This document shows, piece by piece, positions 34,243 through 42,098 of a DNA stretch of 42,098 bases; within the stretch, counting starts at the first letter, position 1, and every line of letters begins with the position of its first letter. Under the pieces are notes generated by a model. That model was not told where the DNA came from. It did no database searches and was given only the letters and a program-made list of their open reading frames with translations. This DNA comes from an uncultured Paraprevotella sp. (GTDB lineage: Bacteria; Bacteroidota; Bacteroidia; Bacteroidales; Bacteroidaceae), in the NCBI GenBank assembly GCA_944319925.1, contig CALUFQ010000027.1, forward strand, positions 1 through 42,098. The letters run 5' to 3'. The position numbers and the translations under genes are program-made.

Positions 34243-36239
34243 ATGAGAAAAAAAGATACAATTAAGTTTGTGCGGTGCCCTGCTCTTTGCGGGCACTGCG
34301 TTGGCACAGGGCCGGTTCCGCCGTGGCCTGTCATGCCGCGTTCGAGGCCCTGCAGGCGGCATGGCTGGATTTCATGCCCCGCGCGGAAGCCCCGTTGGAC
34401 GTTACATCGCTGTTGCTGAATGCCGGTTTGGCTGTGTTGACCCGGGACGGGCTGTTCTATGACAACCTGACACATTGGCGGACGGATGCGAACGGTGGAA
34501 ACCTCCGCATCTTGGCCATTGACGGTTCCGATGCGCAACGCGGGGAAGCCGAGGGCGCGAACATGGTGGAACGCTGGGCCGGGGAGAATTTCTTCGTGGG
34601 CGAGCGGCTGTTGTTCCAATCGTTGCCGGCTGTGCCGCCGGGACGATACCTGTTTCGTGCCACCGCGCAGAAGGAAGTGGGCGCCGGGGCCATCTATCTG
34701 TTTGCCAACGGGGATACCGCAGCCGTGACCGGCGTGAAGGAAATGGCCGGCGTGGAAGTGGCCACCGATGTGACGGACGGCACGTTGACGGTGGGGCTGC
34801 TTGCTGGTAGCGGGAATGCAACGGGTTGGATTTCGATGGCCGATTTGGCTTTGGAATATCACAGTCCGCAAGTGTTGGTGGAAGAAGCGTTGGCCGATGC
34901 GGCTTTGCTGGATTACGGCACGGACGCAGGTGGGATGTTGCAGTCCGCCGTGTCGGCTGCAAGGCAGGCACAGGCTTCCGGTTCGCCGGACGGTTGCATG
35001 GAAGCCTGCCGCTTGCTGGTTGCCGCTTGTGGGCAATACCGCATCGACAATGCTTCCGTGGCGCATCCGGTGGACATGACCGCCCGGGTCTGCAATGCGG
35101 GGTTCGATGCTTCCAACGCGCTGGGTTGGACGCTTGCGGAGGTTGCCGACCCGGCCTTCCCGAAATTTGCCCGTGGGACGATGGAGTTCTGGCACACGCC
35201 GTTCGACATCCGGCAGACGTTGACGGGCTTGCCTGCGGGCTACTACCTTGTCGGGCTGCAAGCCCGCAGTGACAAAGGCGGGTCGAACAGCATTTTCCGC
35301 TTTTATGCCCGGGCCGGGGCGGATGGCGAGATTTCGGCCTACCCCACGGGGGTGGCTCGTGCGGACGGGACGGATGCTTCGCTCCATTTGGGGCAGAACG
35401 CCGACGACCTGAATGCCGACCCAGCGGTTGACCGGACGGTGTTGCGGGTGTTCGTGGATGACGGCACACTGACGCTGGGCGCGGCATGCACCGGCAACGA
35501 CGTTTGGTGCGTGATGAACGGGTTCACGTTGGAATATGTGGGCGACGGGACGCTGGCATTGGACGAAAACGACACGGACTATGTGCTGACAGGAGATGCC
35601 GTGGCGGAGAAAGTGACGGTGGCCCGCAAACTGAAGGCCGACGGGCGTTGGAACACGTTCTGCGTACCATTTGGCATGACGGCGGAGCAACTCGATGCCA
35701 ACCGCGTCACGAGCCTGAAGCGGCTGGCCGGGGCGGAGACGGAAGGCACGTCGGTGACGCTGCGTTTTGAAGACGCAGAGGAGGTGGAAGCCGGAGTGCC
35801 TTACCTGTTGCGCGTGTCGGAAGCCGTGGACACGCTTGTCGTGGAGCATGTGACGGTGGAGGCGGAAAACCCGGAAAACCGTGCCATCCGCGTGGACGGC
35901 GTGACCATGACCGGGAACTATGCCGCCACGACGGTGCCGCTAGATGCCTACTTCATCAGCGACAACGCTTTCTACCTGGCCGATTATGAAGGGGTGTCCC
36001 TGAAGGGATTCCGGGCCTATATCACCTTGGGCGGCCTGGCGCAGGCCAATCGCTTGCTCATTGACGTGGGCGGTGGCACGACCGGCGTGGACGGCTTGCA
36101 AGCCGTGGAGGCCGACCCGTTGGTGGATGTCTATACGATGGAAGGCCGGAGGGTGAAGCGCGGGGTGCGCAAGTCGGCCGCACTGGACGGCCTCCCACGG
36201 GGCGTTTATGTCGTGGGAGGAGAGAAAGTGGCTCGTTAG
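34243..36239 (+). pseudogene. Frame-shifted secreted protein, shortened paralogue of the 1806-residue neighbour
   Basis: The body (in frame from about 34275 to 36239, up to 654 residues) is a beta-sandwich protein closely similar to about residues 885-1280 of the protein at 36387 (QAAWL, IDGSDAQRG, AQKEVGAG, QYRIDNAS, LHLGQNA in the same order). It is followed by the NTFCVPFGMTAEQ domain and a sorting tail as in the 29672 protein. A signal peptide is encoded just upstream but split between frames: ATG 34243 starts MRKK, while the natural continuation KIQLSL ... GTALAQG is one frame away after a 7-A run (34248-34254), and the body is in the third frame. Two compensating changes are needed to restore export. 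Translation from ATG 34275 would give a protein without a signal peptide. It is probably a decayed deletion product; sequencing error in the A run would explain only one shift. Confidence 0.7.
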
Positions 36240-36282
36240 TTTGATGGGCATCAGGCAGATTCGTTAATTGAGGCTGTTTTTT

Positions 36283-36322
36283 TAAAAAAGATTCCGTTTT
36301 TTTTGCGGAATCTTTTTTCTTT
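36283..36322 (+). terminator. Rho-independent terminator before the 1806-residue protein gene
   Basis: AAAAAAGATTCCG (36283-36295) pairs perfectly with CGGAATCTTTTTT (36306-36318) and ends in a T run. It separates the broken paralogue from the next gene. Confidence 0.85.
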
Positions 36323-36386
36323 ATTCGTATTTTTACTGTATGGAGACATAGAAGTGGAATATAATTAACCTAGAAGAAAAACGATA

Positions 36387-39300
36387 ATGAAAAAGAGAAA
36401 CTTGTTTGTGGGGCTGTTTTGCGCGGCGTTCTCCATGGGGACGGCCATGGCGCAGGGCGGATTCCATCATCCCGGCCTGCTGCATTCGGAAGCCGATTTC
36501 GAGTCCATCCGCGAACGTGTGGCGGCGGGCGACCCCGACATGGTGGCGGCATTGGATGCCTTACGCAATTCGCGGGGCATCGTCGCGCCGGGGAACATGG
36601 CCGTGACGGGCACGATTGTCCGTGGCATCTCGGGACAAAATTACATGAATGCCTATCGTGGCGCGGCGTATGCTTACCAATGCGCCCTGATGTGGAAAAT
36701 CACGGGTGACACGTCGTATGCCGACCGTGCGGCGGAGACGCTGAATGCTTGGCGCACGTGGAACACGGCCTTGGGCGGCAACACGAACATTTCCCTGATT
36801 CCCGGATTCACGGGCTACCAGTTTATCAATGCCGCCGAGCTGATGCGCGACTACCGCAGCGATGCCTGGGGAGAGGAGGAATTCGAGCTGTTCAAGCAGT
36901 ACATGATTGACGTGTGGTTCCCGACGGCACAGGACTTCTTGGAGCGGCGGCATGACACGGTGACGCGCGAAGGCAACTGGTACCACTACCATAGTAACTG
37001 GGGGCTGGGCAACGCCCTCTTCTGCGTGTCGCTGGGCATCCTTTGCGATTCGCCGGATATATACAACTATGGCATGTACTGGATCAAGGAAGGGCCGGGC
37101 AACGAGTCGCTCTGCGTGACACTCGAACATCCCGACCCCAACGCGGGGTCGCTTTGCGGTTTCGGCTGGGGCTTGATTCCTTGGTTCCATGCGGATGAGC
37201 GAGGGCCGCTGGGCTACCTGAACCAAATGCAGGAGAGCGGGCGCGACCAAGGGCACTCCATGGCCGCGCTGGGCTTGTTGTCGTATGCTTTACAGTCGGC
37301 TTACAACCAAGGTGACAATGCGTTCTGCAACTTGAATAACTTCCTGGTGAAAGGCAAGGCCGGTTCGGCCATGGTGGCCGGAGCGGCGGAATACGTGGCG
37401 GCCTACAACGCCGGGCACGATGACCTGCCTTATACGACCAACTGGTGGATGACGGGCTTGAACGGCACGGGACGCGGGCAATGGCGTCCGATTTGGCAAC
37501 TTTTCATCAACCATTATGAAAACCGCATGGGTATCCCGATGAAGTATTGCCACGAGATGGAAGATGCCATCGGAATGGAATTGGGCGGTGGTGCCTATGG
37601 GCAGAACAGCGGCGGTTACGACCACACGGGCTTCGGCGACTTGATGCACAACGACGGGCATCGGGTGACGGAGGAGGAAGTGCCCACCATCCTGTTCCCG
37701 CAAATCGCCAGCCCGACGGAGACGCGCGAATATGCGGAAGTGCGCAACGTGGTGCCGGGCACGGTGCTGACACTCTCTGTGTCGTTACCCGAAGGCGAGA
37801 CGGACACGGGCAACTGGCAGTGGGAAGACGGCGCGACGGGCAGCCAGCGGCAAATCACGGCCGATCGTTCGGGTATTTACCGTGTGACGTACACGAATGC
37901 CAACGGGGTGGAGAGTACCCAGATGTTTTCCATTGCGGTGCGCGGTGAAGGTATCCGTGGTTCGTTCTCGGCTACGGCCAATTATAATGGGGAAACCATT
38001 GCTTGCAACGACACGACGGACATCAAGATGGCTGTCGGCCGGCGTTTGTCGCTCTCCACGGCTTATTCGAACTGGAATTACATCGAGAGCGAGACTTGGT
38101 TCGTGGACGGCGACAGCGTGGCCACGGGCGGTACCTATACCTATACGTTGCGGGACGAACAGGATCACAAATTGGTGTTCCGCTTGGTCACCCAGTCGGG
38201 CTTGGAGCTCTACAAGGTGTTCAACATCATCTATAATGAGGATGACTTGACTTCCATCCTTCCCGACCCCGACTGCGCGGACGTGACGAAATGGACGACC
38301 AATGTGGACGGTTTTCAGAACCAGTCTGCAGCCGTGACGGGATTCACGCGACCTTATATTGAGCGTTTCCGTGAGGCTTCCGAAGGCGGCATGGATTGCT
38401 GGGGGCAGGAACGCTTCGACATCTCGCAGCAGTTGACCGGACTTCAGCCGGGCAAGTATGAAATGAAAGCCTCTTTCGTGGCCACGCAGCAGAGCTTGTC
38501 TGGTGAGGCCGGAAAGAATTATGTGAAGGATGTGTATTTCTATGCCGGCGGTTCCAATGTGGCCATCTCGTCGCAGGATGGAGTGGCCGAACGTTACACG
38601 TTGGATTTCTACGTGGACGAGGACGGCACGGTAACATTCGGTGCCAAGAACCTGTCCGACCAAAACCAAGGCTATTCGGCCAATGGCTTGAACAGGTTCG
38701 CCATGGATAACTTCACATTGGAATATTTGGGCGTGGAAGATTTGGAAGCCGATGTTGAGGCCATGCGCCGCGAGGCGGCAGCGATACCTGAAGATTCAGT
38801 GACGGAAGAAATCTATCAAAAACTTGCCGCGTTGTCCGAAGGCACGGGAGCCGATGTGGCTACGGCTGTGGATTTGGAACGTGCCTTGGGTGAAGCACGG
38901 TTGGTGAAGGCGCGTCACGCGGACTACACGGCGGCATATGACGCGTATAACCGCTTCGTGGAAGCAAACGACGTGGACGATGCTGCCTTGCGCTCGGCTT
39001 TGCAGGCTTTTGCTGATGCCGGGTCTGCGGATGAATTTTATGCGGCTTACGGGGCCATGCAGGCGGCATGGTTGGCTTATATGCCTCATTCTGGGGTACC
39101 GGTGGATGCAACGTTACTGTTGCACAACGCCGGGTTGTCGGCATCCGAGACGGCGGACGGATGGCGGACGGATTCGGGCGGCGGGAATTTTCGCATTTTT
39201 GCCATCGACGGTTCCGACGCGCAACGCGGCGATGCCGTGGGCGAGAACATGATAGAACGTTGGTGTACGGCGAATTTCGTGGCAGGCGAACGAGTGATTT

Positions 39301-41807
39301 TCCAGTCGGTGTCCGCCGTGCCCGCAGGCCGTTATGTGTTCCGCGCGGCGGCACAGAAGGAAGTGGGTGCCGGTGTCATTAACCTTTTTGTGAACGATGA
39401 AACGGCGGAAATCGGCGGCGTGAAAGTGCTCACGATGGCTCAAGTGATGGCCGAAGTGACCGATGGCGTGTTGACCGTGGGTTTGCGGGCAGGCGAAGGG
39501 AACGGCACTCGCTGGGTGTCGATGGCCGATGTCGCGCTGGAATATTACAGCCCGCTGATGTTGATTGACGAGGCGTTGGCAGGTGCCGACACGTTGACTT
39601 ACGGTACGGACGTGGACGGCGCCTTGCAGGCGGCGGTGGCTGCCGCCGAGCAGGCCAAGGCATCCGGCACGGCGGAGGAGTGCGTGGACGCTTACCATGT
39701 CTTGAAAGGGGCATGTGAGCAGTATCGCATCGACAATGCTTCGGCCGAGCATCCGGTGGACTTGACCGGGCGCATCCGGAATGCCGGTTTCAATGCAGGA
39801 AACGCAACGGGCTGGACGCTGGTGCGCACGGACTTGAATTATCCGAAGTTCGGCGGCGGGGCGATGGAGCTTTGGCATACCACGTTCGACATCAGCCAGA
39901 CGGTGTCCGGCTTGCCTTCGGGGAATTACCGTGTCGGCCTTCAAGCCCGCAGCGATTTAGGCTCCTCCAATAATGGTTTCCGGCTTTATGTGCAGGCCAC
40001 GGGTGCGGAACAGGTTACGATATATCCGACGGGCATGACCCGTGCGGAAGGGGATGTTTCGCTCCATTTGGGGCAGAATGCCGCAGACATGAACGCGAAT
40101 CCTTCGCTTGACCGGGTTTGGGTGTCGGCGTTCGTGGCCGATGGCACTCTGAAAATCGGTACGGATTGCACACGGAATGATATGTGGTGTGTGCTGAATG
40201 ACTTCACTTTGGTGTTCTTGGGAATGGGTGAGGACGATTTGGCGGCCAATTGGGCCGCGCAGGTGGCCGTGGCCAACAGTCTTGATCGGGACTCCTTGCC
40301 TTTGTTGGTCGGCCAACGGCTGGACGAGGCCGTGGCGGTGGACATTGCTGCGATAGATGTGGACTCGTTGTCACGGGCTTTGACAAATTTGATGTCGGAA
40401 ATCGAGAATGCCCGCGAGGTTTGGCCTGAATATGTGGCTTATTTGTCCATGAGGGAATTGGTGGATGAGATTGCTGAAAATTCAGAACCGTCCCGGGCTG
40501 CTTATCTCACATTGTTCCAAAGCAATATCAAACAGGCTGACCAAAACATTGAAAAAGCAATCACGGCTATTGACGTGAGGGGCGTGTACAACTCGCTGGA
40601 ATCTGCCCGCCAAACGTATGTGGTGAATGCGGAGCCGATAAACGGCATCTATTTTGACATGACGTTCAAGGTGGCCAATCCCTCGTGTACGACCGATGGG
40701 TCATGGCTGAACGACGGCACGGTGAACTTCCGTACCTTGGAGAATGCGGGGCAGAACGATGAATATGCGGGGCGGTTCTATGAGAACTGGATTGGCCCGG
40801 GAAATGAATGGAAGGACGGGCAACGCCCCATTTACCAAGAGGTGACGACTTTGCCCAACGGAAACTATGAACTCACGGCGGCGGCGTTCCGCAAGGTGGA
40901 GTTGAGCTCCGCAGACCCGAATGCCACAGACATTAGTCTTTATCTGAACGGGCAACGCACGGAAGTGACTTCCACGGTGTTCAATTACTTCACGGTGAGG
41001 GGGGCGGTGGCTTCGCGCACGGCGGAAATAGGTTTGATTGGCGGTGCGGGAAATACGGCGAATTGGATTGGATTGGCAGACGTGACACTGAAGTATTACG
41101 GCTCAGAGACGATAGAATTGGATGAGACTGACGAGGAATTCACTGCGCCGGACGGCACTTTCGGTACGGTAGCCATGTCGCAGGCTTTGCATGCCGGTCG
41201 TTGGAATTTGGTTTGCTTGCCTTTTAGCATGTCTTCCAGCCAAGTCCGGGATGTGTTCGACGATGTGAAGGAATTGGTTTCCGTGACTGTGGATGGCACA
41301 GCCTGCAACTTGTATTTCGAGGATGTGCGCACGATGGAAGCCGGTGTGCCTTATTTGGTTGAAGTCTCGGAAGATGCGTCGCAATGGACATACGAGGATG
41401 TGGCCATTGAGGCCGCCGCCATCGCTGATGGCGTGGTGGAGGTGACCGACGGCACGGTGACTGCCCGTTTGATTGGTACTTCGCAGGTAACAATCGTTGA
41501 TGGCGAGAATATATATAGGTACGAGCCGAATAATGCGTTCGCATCGGTCGGTTCCGGTGCTTTGATCAACGGCTTCCGTGCTTACCTTGAATTGGATGGG
41601 ATAACTCCGGAGAGTTTGAATGTGTATGTGGATGATGAGTTGGTCACAGGCATACAAGGTGTGGGCGCAGACCAAGGAACGTCTGAAGTGGATGTTTATA
41701 CGACAGATGGGAAGTTGCTGCGGAGCGGAGTGGAAAAAACGCGAGCACTCAGTGGATTGCCATCGGGAATTTACATCGTAGGCGGACAGACCGTTATGAA
41801 AAAGTAA
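36387..41807 (+). CDS. Giant secreted alginate-lyase-family protein with binding modules and T9SS-type tail
   Basis: The 1806-residue protein has a signal peptide (MKKRNLFVGLF ... MGTAMAQG). Residues about 25-440 are an alginate-lyase superfamily domain: FHHPGLLHSEADFESI at the mature start, NWYHYHSNWGLGN (197-209) with candidate catalytic H/Y residues, and ESGRDQGHSMA (about 283-293), as in the protein at 17121. Ig-like/PKD-like beta domains follow (about 450-620), then jelly-roll modules separated by helical spacers (about 630-780, 900-1055, 1110-1280 and 1410-1570). A C-terminal beta domain has WNLVCLPFSMSS (about 1610). The last 40 residues (VDVYTTDGKLLR ... LSGLPSGIYIV) form the sorting tail. 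It would depolymerise a uronic-acid-containing polysaccharide at or outside the surface; the substrate is unknown. Confidence 0.82.
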   Translation: MKKRNLFVGLFCAAFSMGTAMAQGGFHHPGLLHSEADFESIRERVAAGDPDMVAALDALRNSRGIVAPGNMAVTGTIVRGISGQNYMNAYRGAAYAYQCALMWKITGDTSYADRAAETLNAWRTWNTALGGNTNISLIPGFTGYQFINAAELMRDYRSDAWGEEEFELFKQYMIDVWFPTAQDFLERRHDTVTREGNWYHYHSNWGLGNALFCVSLGILCDSPDIYNYGMYWIKEGPGNESLCVTLEHPDPNAGSLCGFGWGLIPWFHADERGPLGYLNQMQESGRDQGHSMAALGLLSYALQSAYNQGDNAFCNLNNFLVKGKAGSAMVAGAAEYVAAYNAGHDDLPYTTNWWMTGLNGTGRGQWRPIWQLFINHYENRMGIPMKYCHEMEDAIGMELGGGAYGQNSGGYDHTGFGDLMHNDGHRVTEEEVPTILFPQIASPTETREYAEVRNVVPGTVLTLSVSLPEGETDTGNWQWEDGATGSQRQITADRSGIYRVTYTNANGVESTQMFSIAVRGEGIRGSFSATANYNGETIACNDTTDIKMAVGRRLSLSTAYSNWNYIESETWFVDGDSVATGGTYTYTLRDEQDHKLVFRLVTQSGLELYKVFNIIYNEDDLTSILPDPDCADVTKWTTNVDGFQNQSAAVTGFTRPYIERFREASEGGMDCWGQERFDISQQLTGLQPGKYEMKASFVATQQSLSGEAGKNYVKDVYFYAGGSNVAISSQDGVAERYTLDFYVDEDGTVTFGAKNLSDQNQGYSANGLNRFAMDNFTLEYLGVEDLEADVEAMRREAAAIPEDSVTEEIYQKLAALSEGTGADVATAVDLERALGEARLVKARHADYTAAYDAYNRFVEANDVDDAALRSALQAFADAGSADEFYAAYGAMQAAWLAYMPHSGVPVDATLLLHNAGLSASETADGWRTDSGGGNFRIFAIDGSDAQRGDAVGENMIERWCTANFVAGERVIFQSVSAVPAGRYVFRAAAQKEVGAGVINLFVNDETAEIGGVKVLTMAQVMAEVTDGVLTVGLRAGEGNGTRWVSMADVALEYYSPLMLIDEALAGADTLTYGTDVDGALQAAVAAAEQAKASGTAEECVDAYHVLKGACEQYRIDNASAEHPVDLTGRIRNAGFNAGNATGWTLVRTDLNYPKFGGGAMELWHTTFDISQTVSGLPSGNYRVGLQARSDLGSSNNGFRLYVQATGAEQVTIYPTGMTRAEGDVSLHLGQNAADMNANPSLDRVWVSAFVADGTLKIGTDCTRNDMWCVLNDFTLVFLGMGEDDLAANWAAQVAVANSLDRDSLPLLVGQRLDEAVAVDIAAIDVDSLSRALTNLMSEIENAREVWPEYVAYLSMRELVDEIAENSEPSRAAYLTLFQSNIKQADQNIEKAITAIDVRGVYNSLESARQTYVVNAEPINGIYFDMTFKVANPSCTTDGSWLNDGTVNFRTLENAGQNDEYAGRFYENWIGPGNEWKDGQRPIYQEVTTLPNGNYELTAAAFRKVELSSADPNATDISLYLNGQRTEVTSTVFNYFTVRGAVASRTAEIGLIGGAGNTANWIGLADVTLKYYGSETIELDETDEEFTAPDGTFGTVAMSQALHAGRWNLVCLPFSMSSSQVRDVFDDVKELVSVTVDGTACNLYFEDVRTMEAGVPYLVEVSEDASQWTYEDVAIEAAAIADGVVEVTDGTVTARLIGTSQVTIVDGENIYRYEPNNAFASVGSGALINGFRAYLELDGITPESLNVYVDDELVTGIQGVGADQGTSEVDVYTTDGKLLRSGVEKTRALSGLPSGIYIVGGQTVMKK

Positions 41808-41840
41808 CTTCTGATAAAAGGATATATTTCCATAACAGCG

Positions 41841-41883
41841 AAGCATCCCAAGCTGGTTTTTTCCTCTTGGGATGCTTTTTTTA
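41841..41883 (+). terminator. Rho-independent terminator of the giant lyase-family gene
   Basis: AAGCATCCCAAG (41841-41852) pairs perfectly with CTTGGGATGCTT (41866-41877), followed by TTTTTT. Confidence 0.85.
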
Positions 41884-41885
41884 AT

Positions 41886-41930
41886 GAGAAACTGTTTGGA
41901 AGTTATCGCATGATGATTTGGGATGGTTTT
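41886..41930. mobile_element. MITE copy 3, left-end fragment
   Basis: GAGAAACTGTTTGGAAGTTA, then TCGCATGATGATTTGGGATG, matches the left 45 bp of the element at 12523-12714 (about 34 of 40 positions). The right end is absent. The base triplet before it is TGA, compatible with a TNA target. Confidence 0.6.
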
Positions 41931-42058
41931 CCCGTCCCAAGGTTTCTTTGCGGGCGTAAATCCGGTATGTCTGGCCTTATATATAATAAGGTGTCCTCCC
42001 CTCTTCATGTCAGGATTCTTGAAAATCCGCATTTTTTTGAAAAAAAGTTGGTTGAAAG

Positions 42059-42090
42059 TTTGCCGGAAAGCAAAAAAGGGCGTACCTTTG
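42059..42090 (+). promoter_or_regulatory. Strong Bacteroidetes promoter facing out of the window
   Basis: TTTG (42059-42062), 20 nt, TACCTTTG (42083-42090): both boxes and the spacing fit the consensus. The transcript would start at the window edge; the gene served is outside. Confidence 0.7.
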
Positions 42091-42098
42091 CACCCGCA

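Overview
The window reads as chromosomal DNA of a Bacteroidales bacterium, plausibly Prevotellaceae- or Bacteroidaceae-like; genus cannot be fixed from sequence alone. Support: Bacteroidetes-type promoters (TTTG, about 20 nt, TAnnTTTG) before several genes, A-rich leaders in place of strong Shine-Dalgarno sites, a nfeD-floA pair, a class I fumarase, and several secreted proteins ending in the short Vx-Y-T-xx-G-xx-(V/L) ... L-xx-G-x-Y-x-V tail of the type IX secretion (T9SS) or Por-secretion class. No rRNA, tRNA, CRISPR array or SusC/SusD pair was seen.

Layout. 1-1450: DDE transposase of an IS5/IS1182-like insertion sequence. 1643-12507: mostly housekeeping genes (secreted protein of unknown function on -, hflX, class I fumarase, a secreted endonuclease I on -, typA/bipA on -, rpsO, a YfhO-family membrane protein). 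12508-13335: stacked small repeats (a 192-bp MITE, a terminator, two palindromic repeat families). 13336-20150: three secreted carbohydrate-active candidates on +: an alpha/beta hydrolase directly abutting a GH97 glycosidase, then an alginate-lyase-family protein with C-terminal accessory domains. 20151-21403: gene-free repeat-rich DNA. 21404-24412: frr-rsgA-nfeD-floA operon on -. 24700-29026: rlpA-metY-pepP-gamma-carbonic-anhydrase-like operon on -. 29672-41807: three large secreted multi-domain proteins on + plus a 59-residue small protein. One of the three is frame-shifted at its start and looks like a domain-deletion relative of its 1806-residue neighbour. The window ends with a MITE fragment and an outward-facing promoter.

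Function. The + strand blocks at 13-20 kb and 29-42 kb look like export-dependent surface or secreted machinery for acidic polysaccharides (lyase-family domains, GH97, esterase-like hydrolase, beta-sandwich binding modules). The - strand blocks are core functions: ribosome recycling and assembly, membrane microdomain proteins, sulfur amino acid synthesis, peptide turnover and cell-wall processing.

The most notable observations are: a palindromic repeat that supplies the last residues and stop codon of the carbonic-anhydrase-like gene; a MITE family with perfect 17-bp inverted repeats, a TAA duplication and an internally deleted copy; the broken paralogue at 34243-36239; and the tiny gene at 33443-33622, which resembles small Bacteroidales proteins of unknown role.
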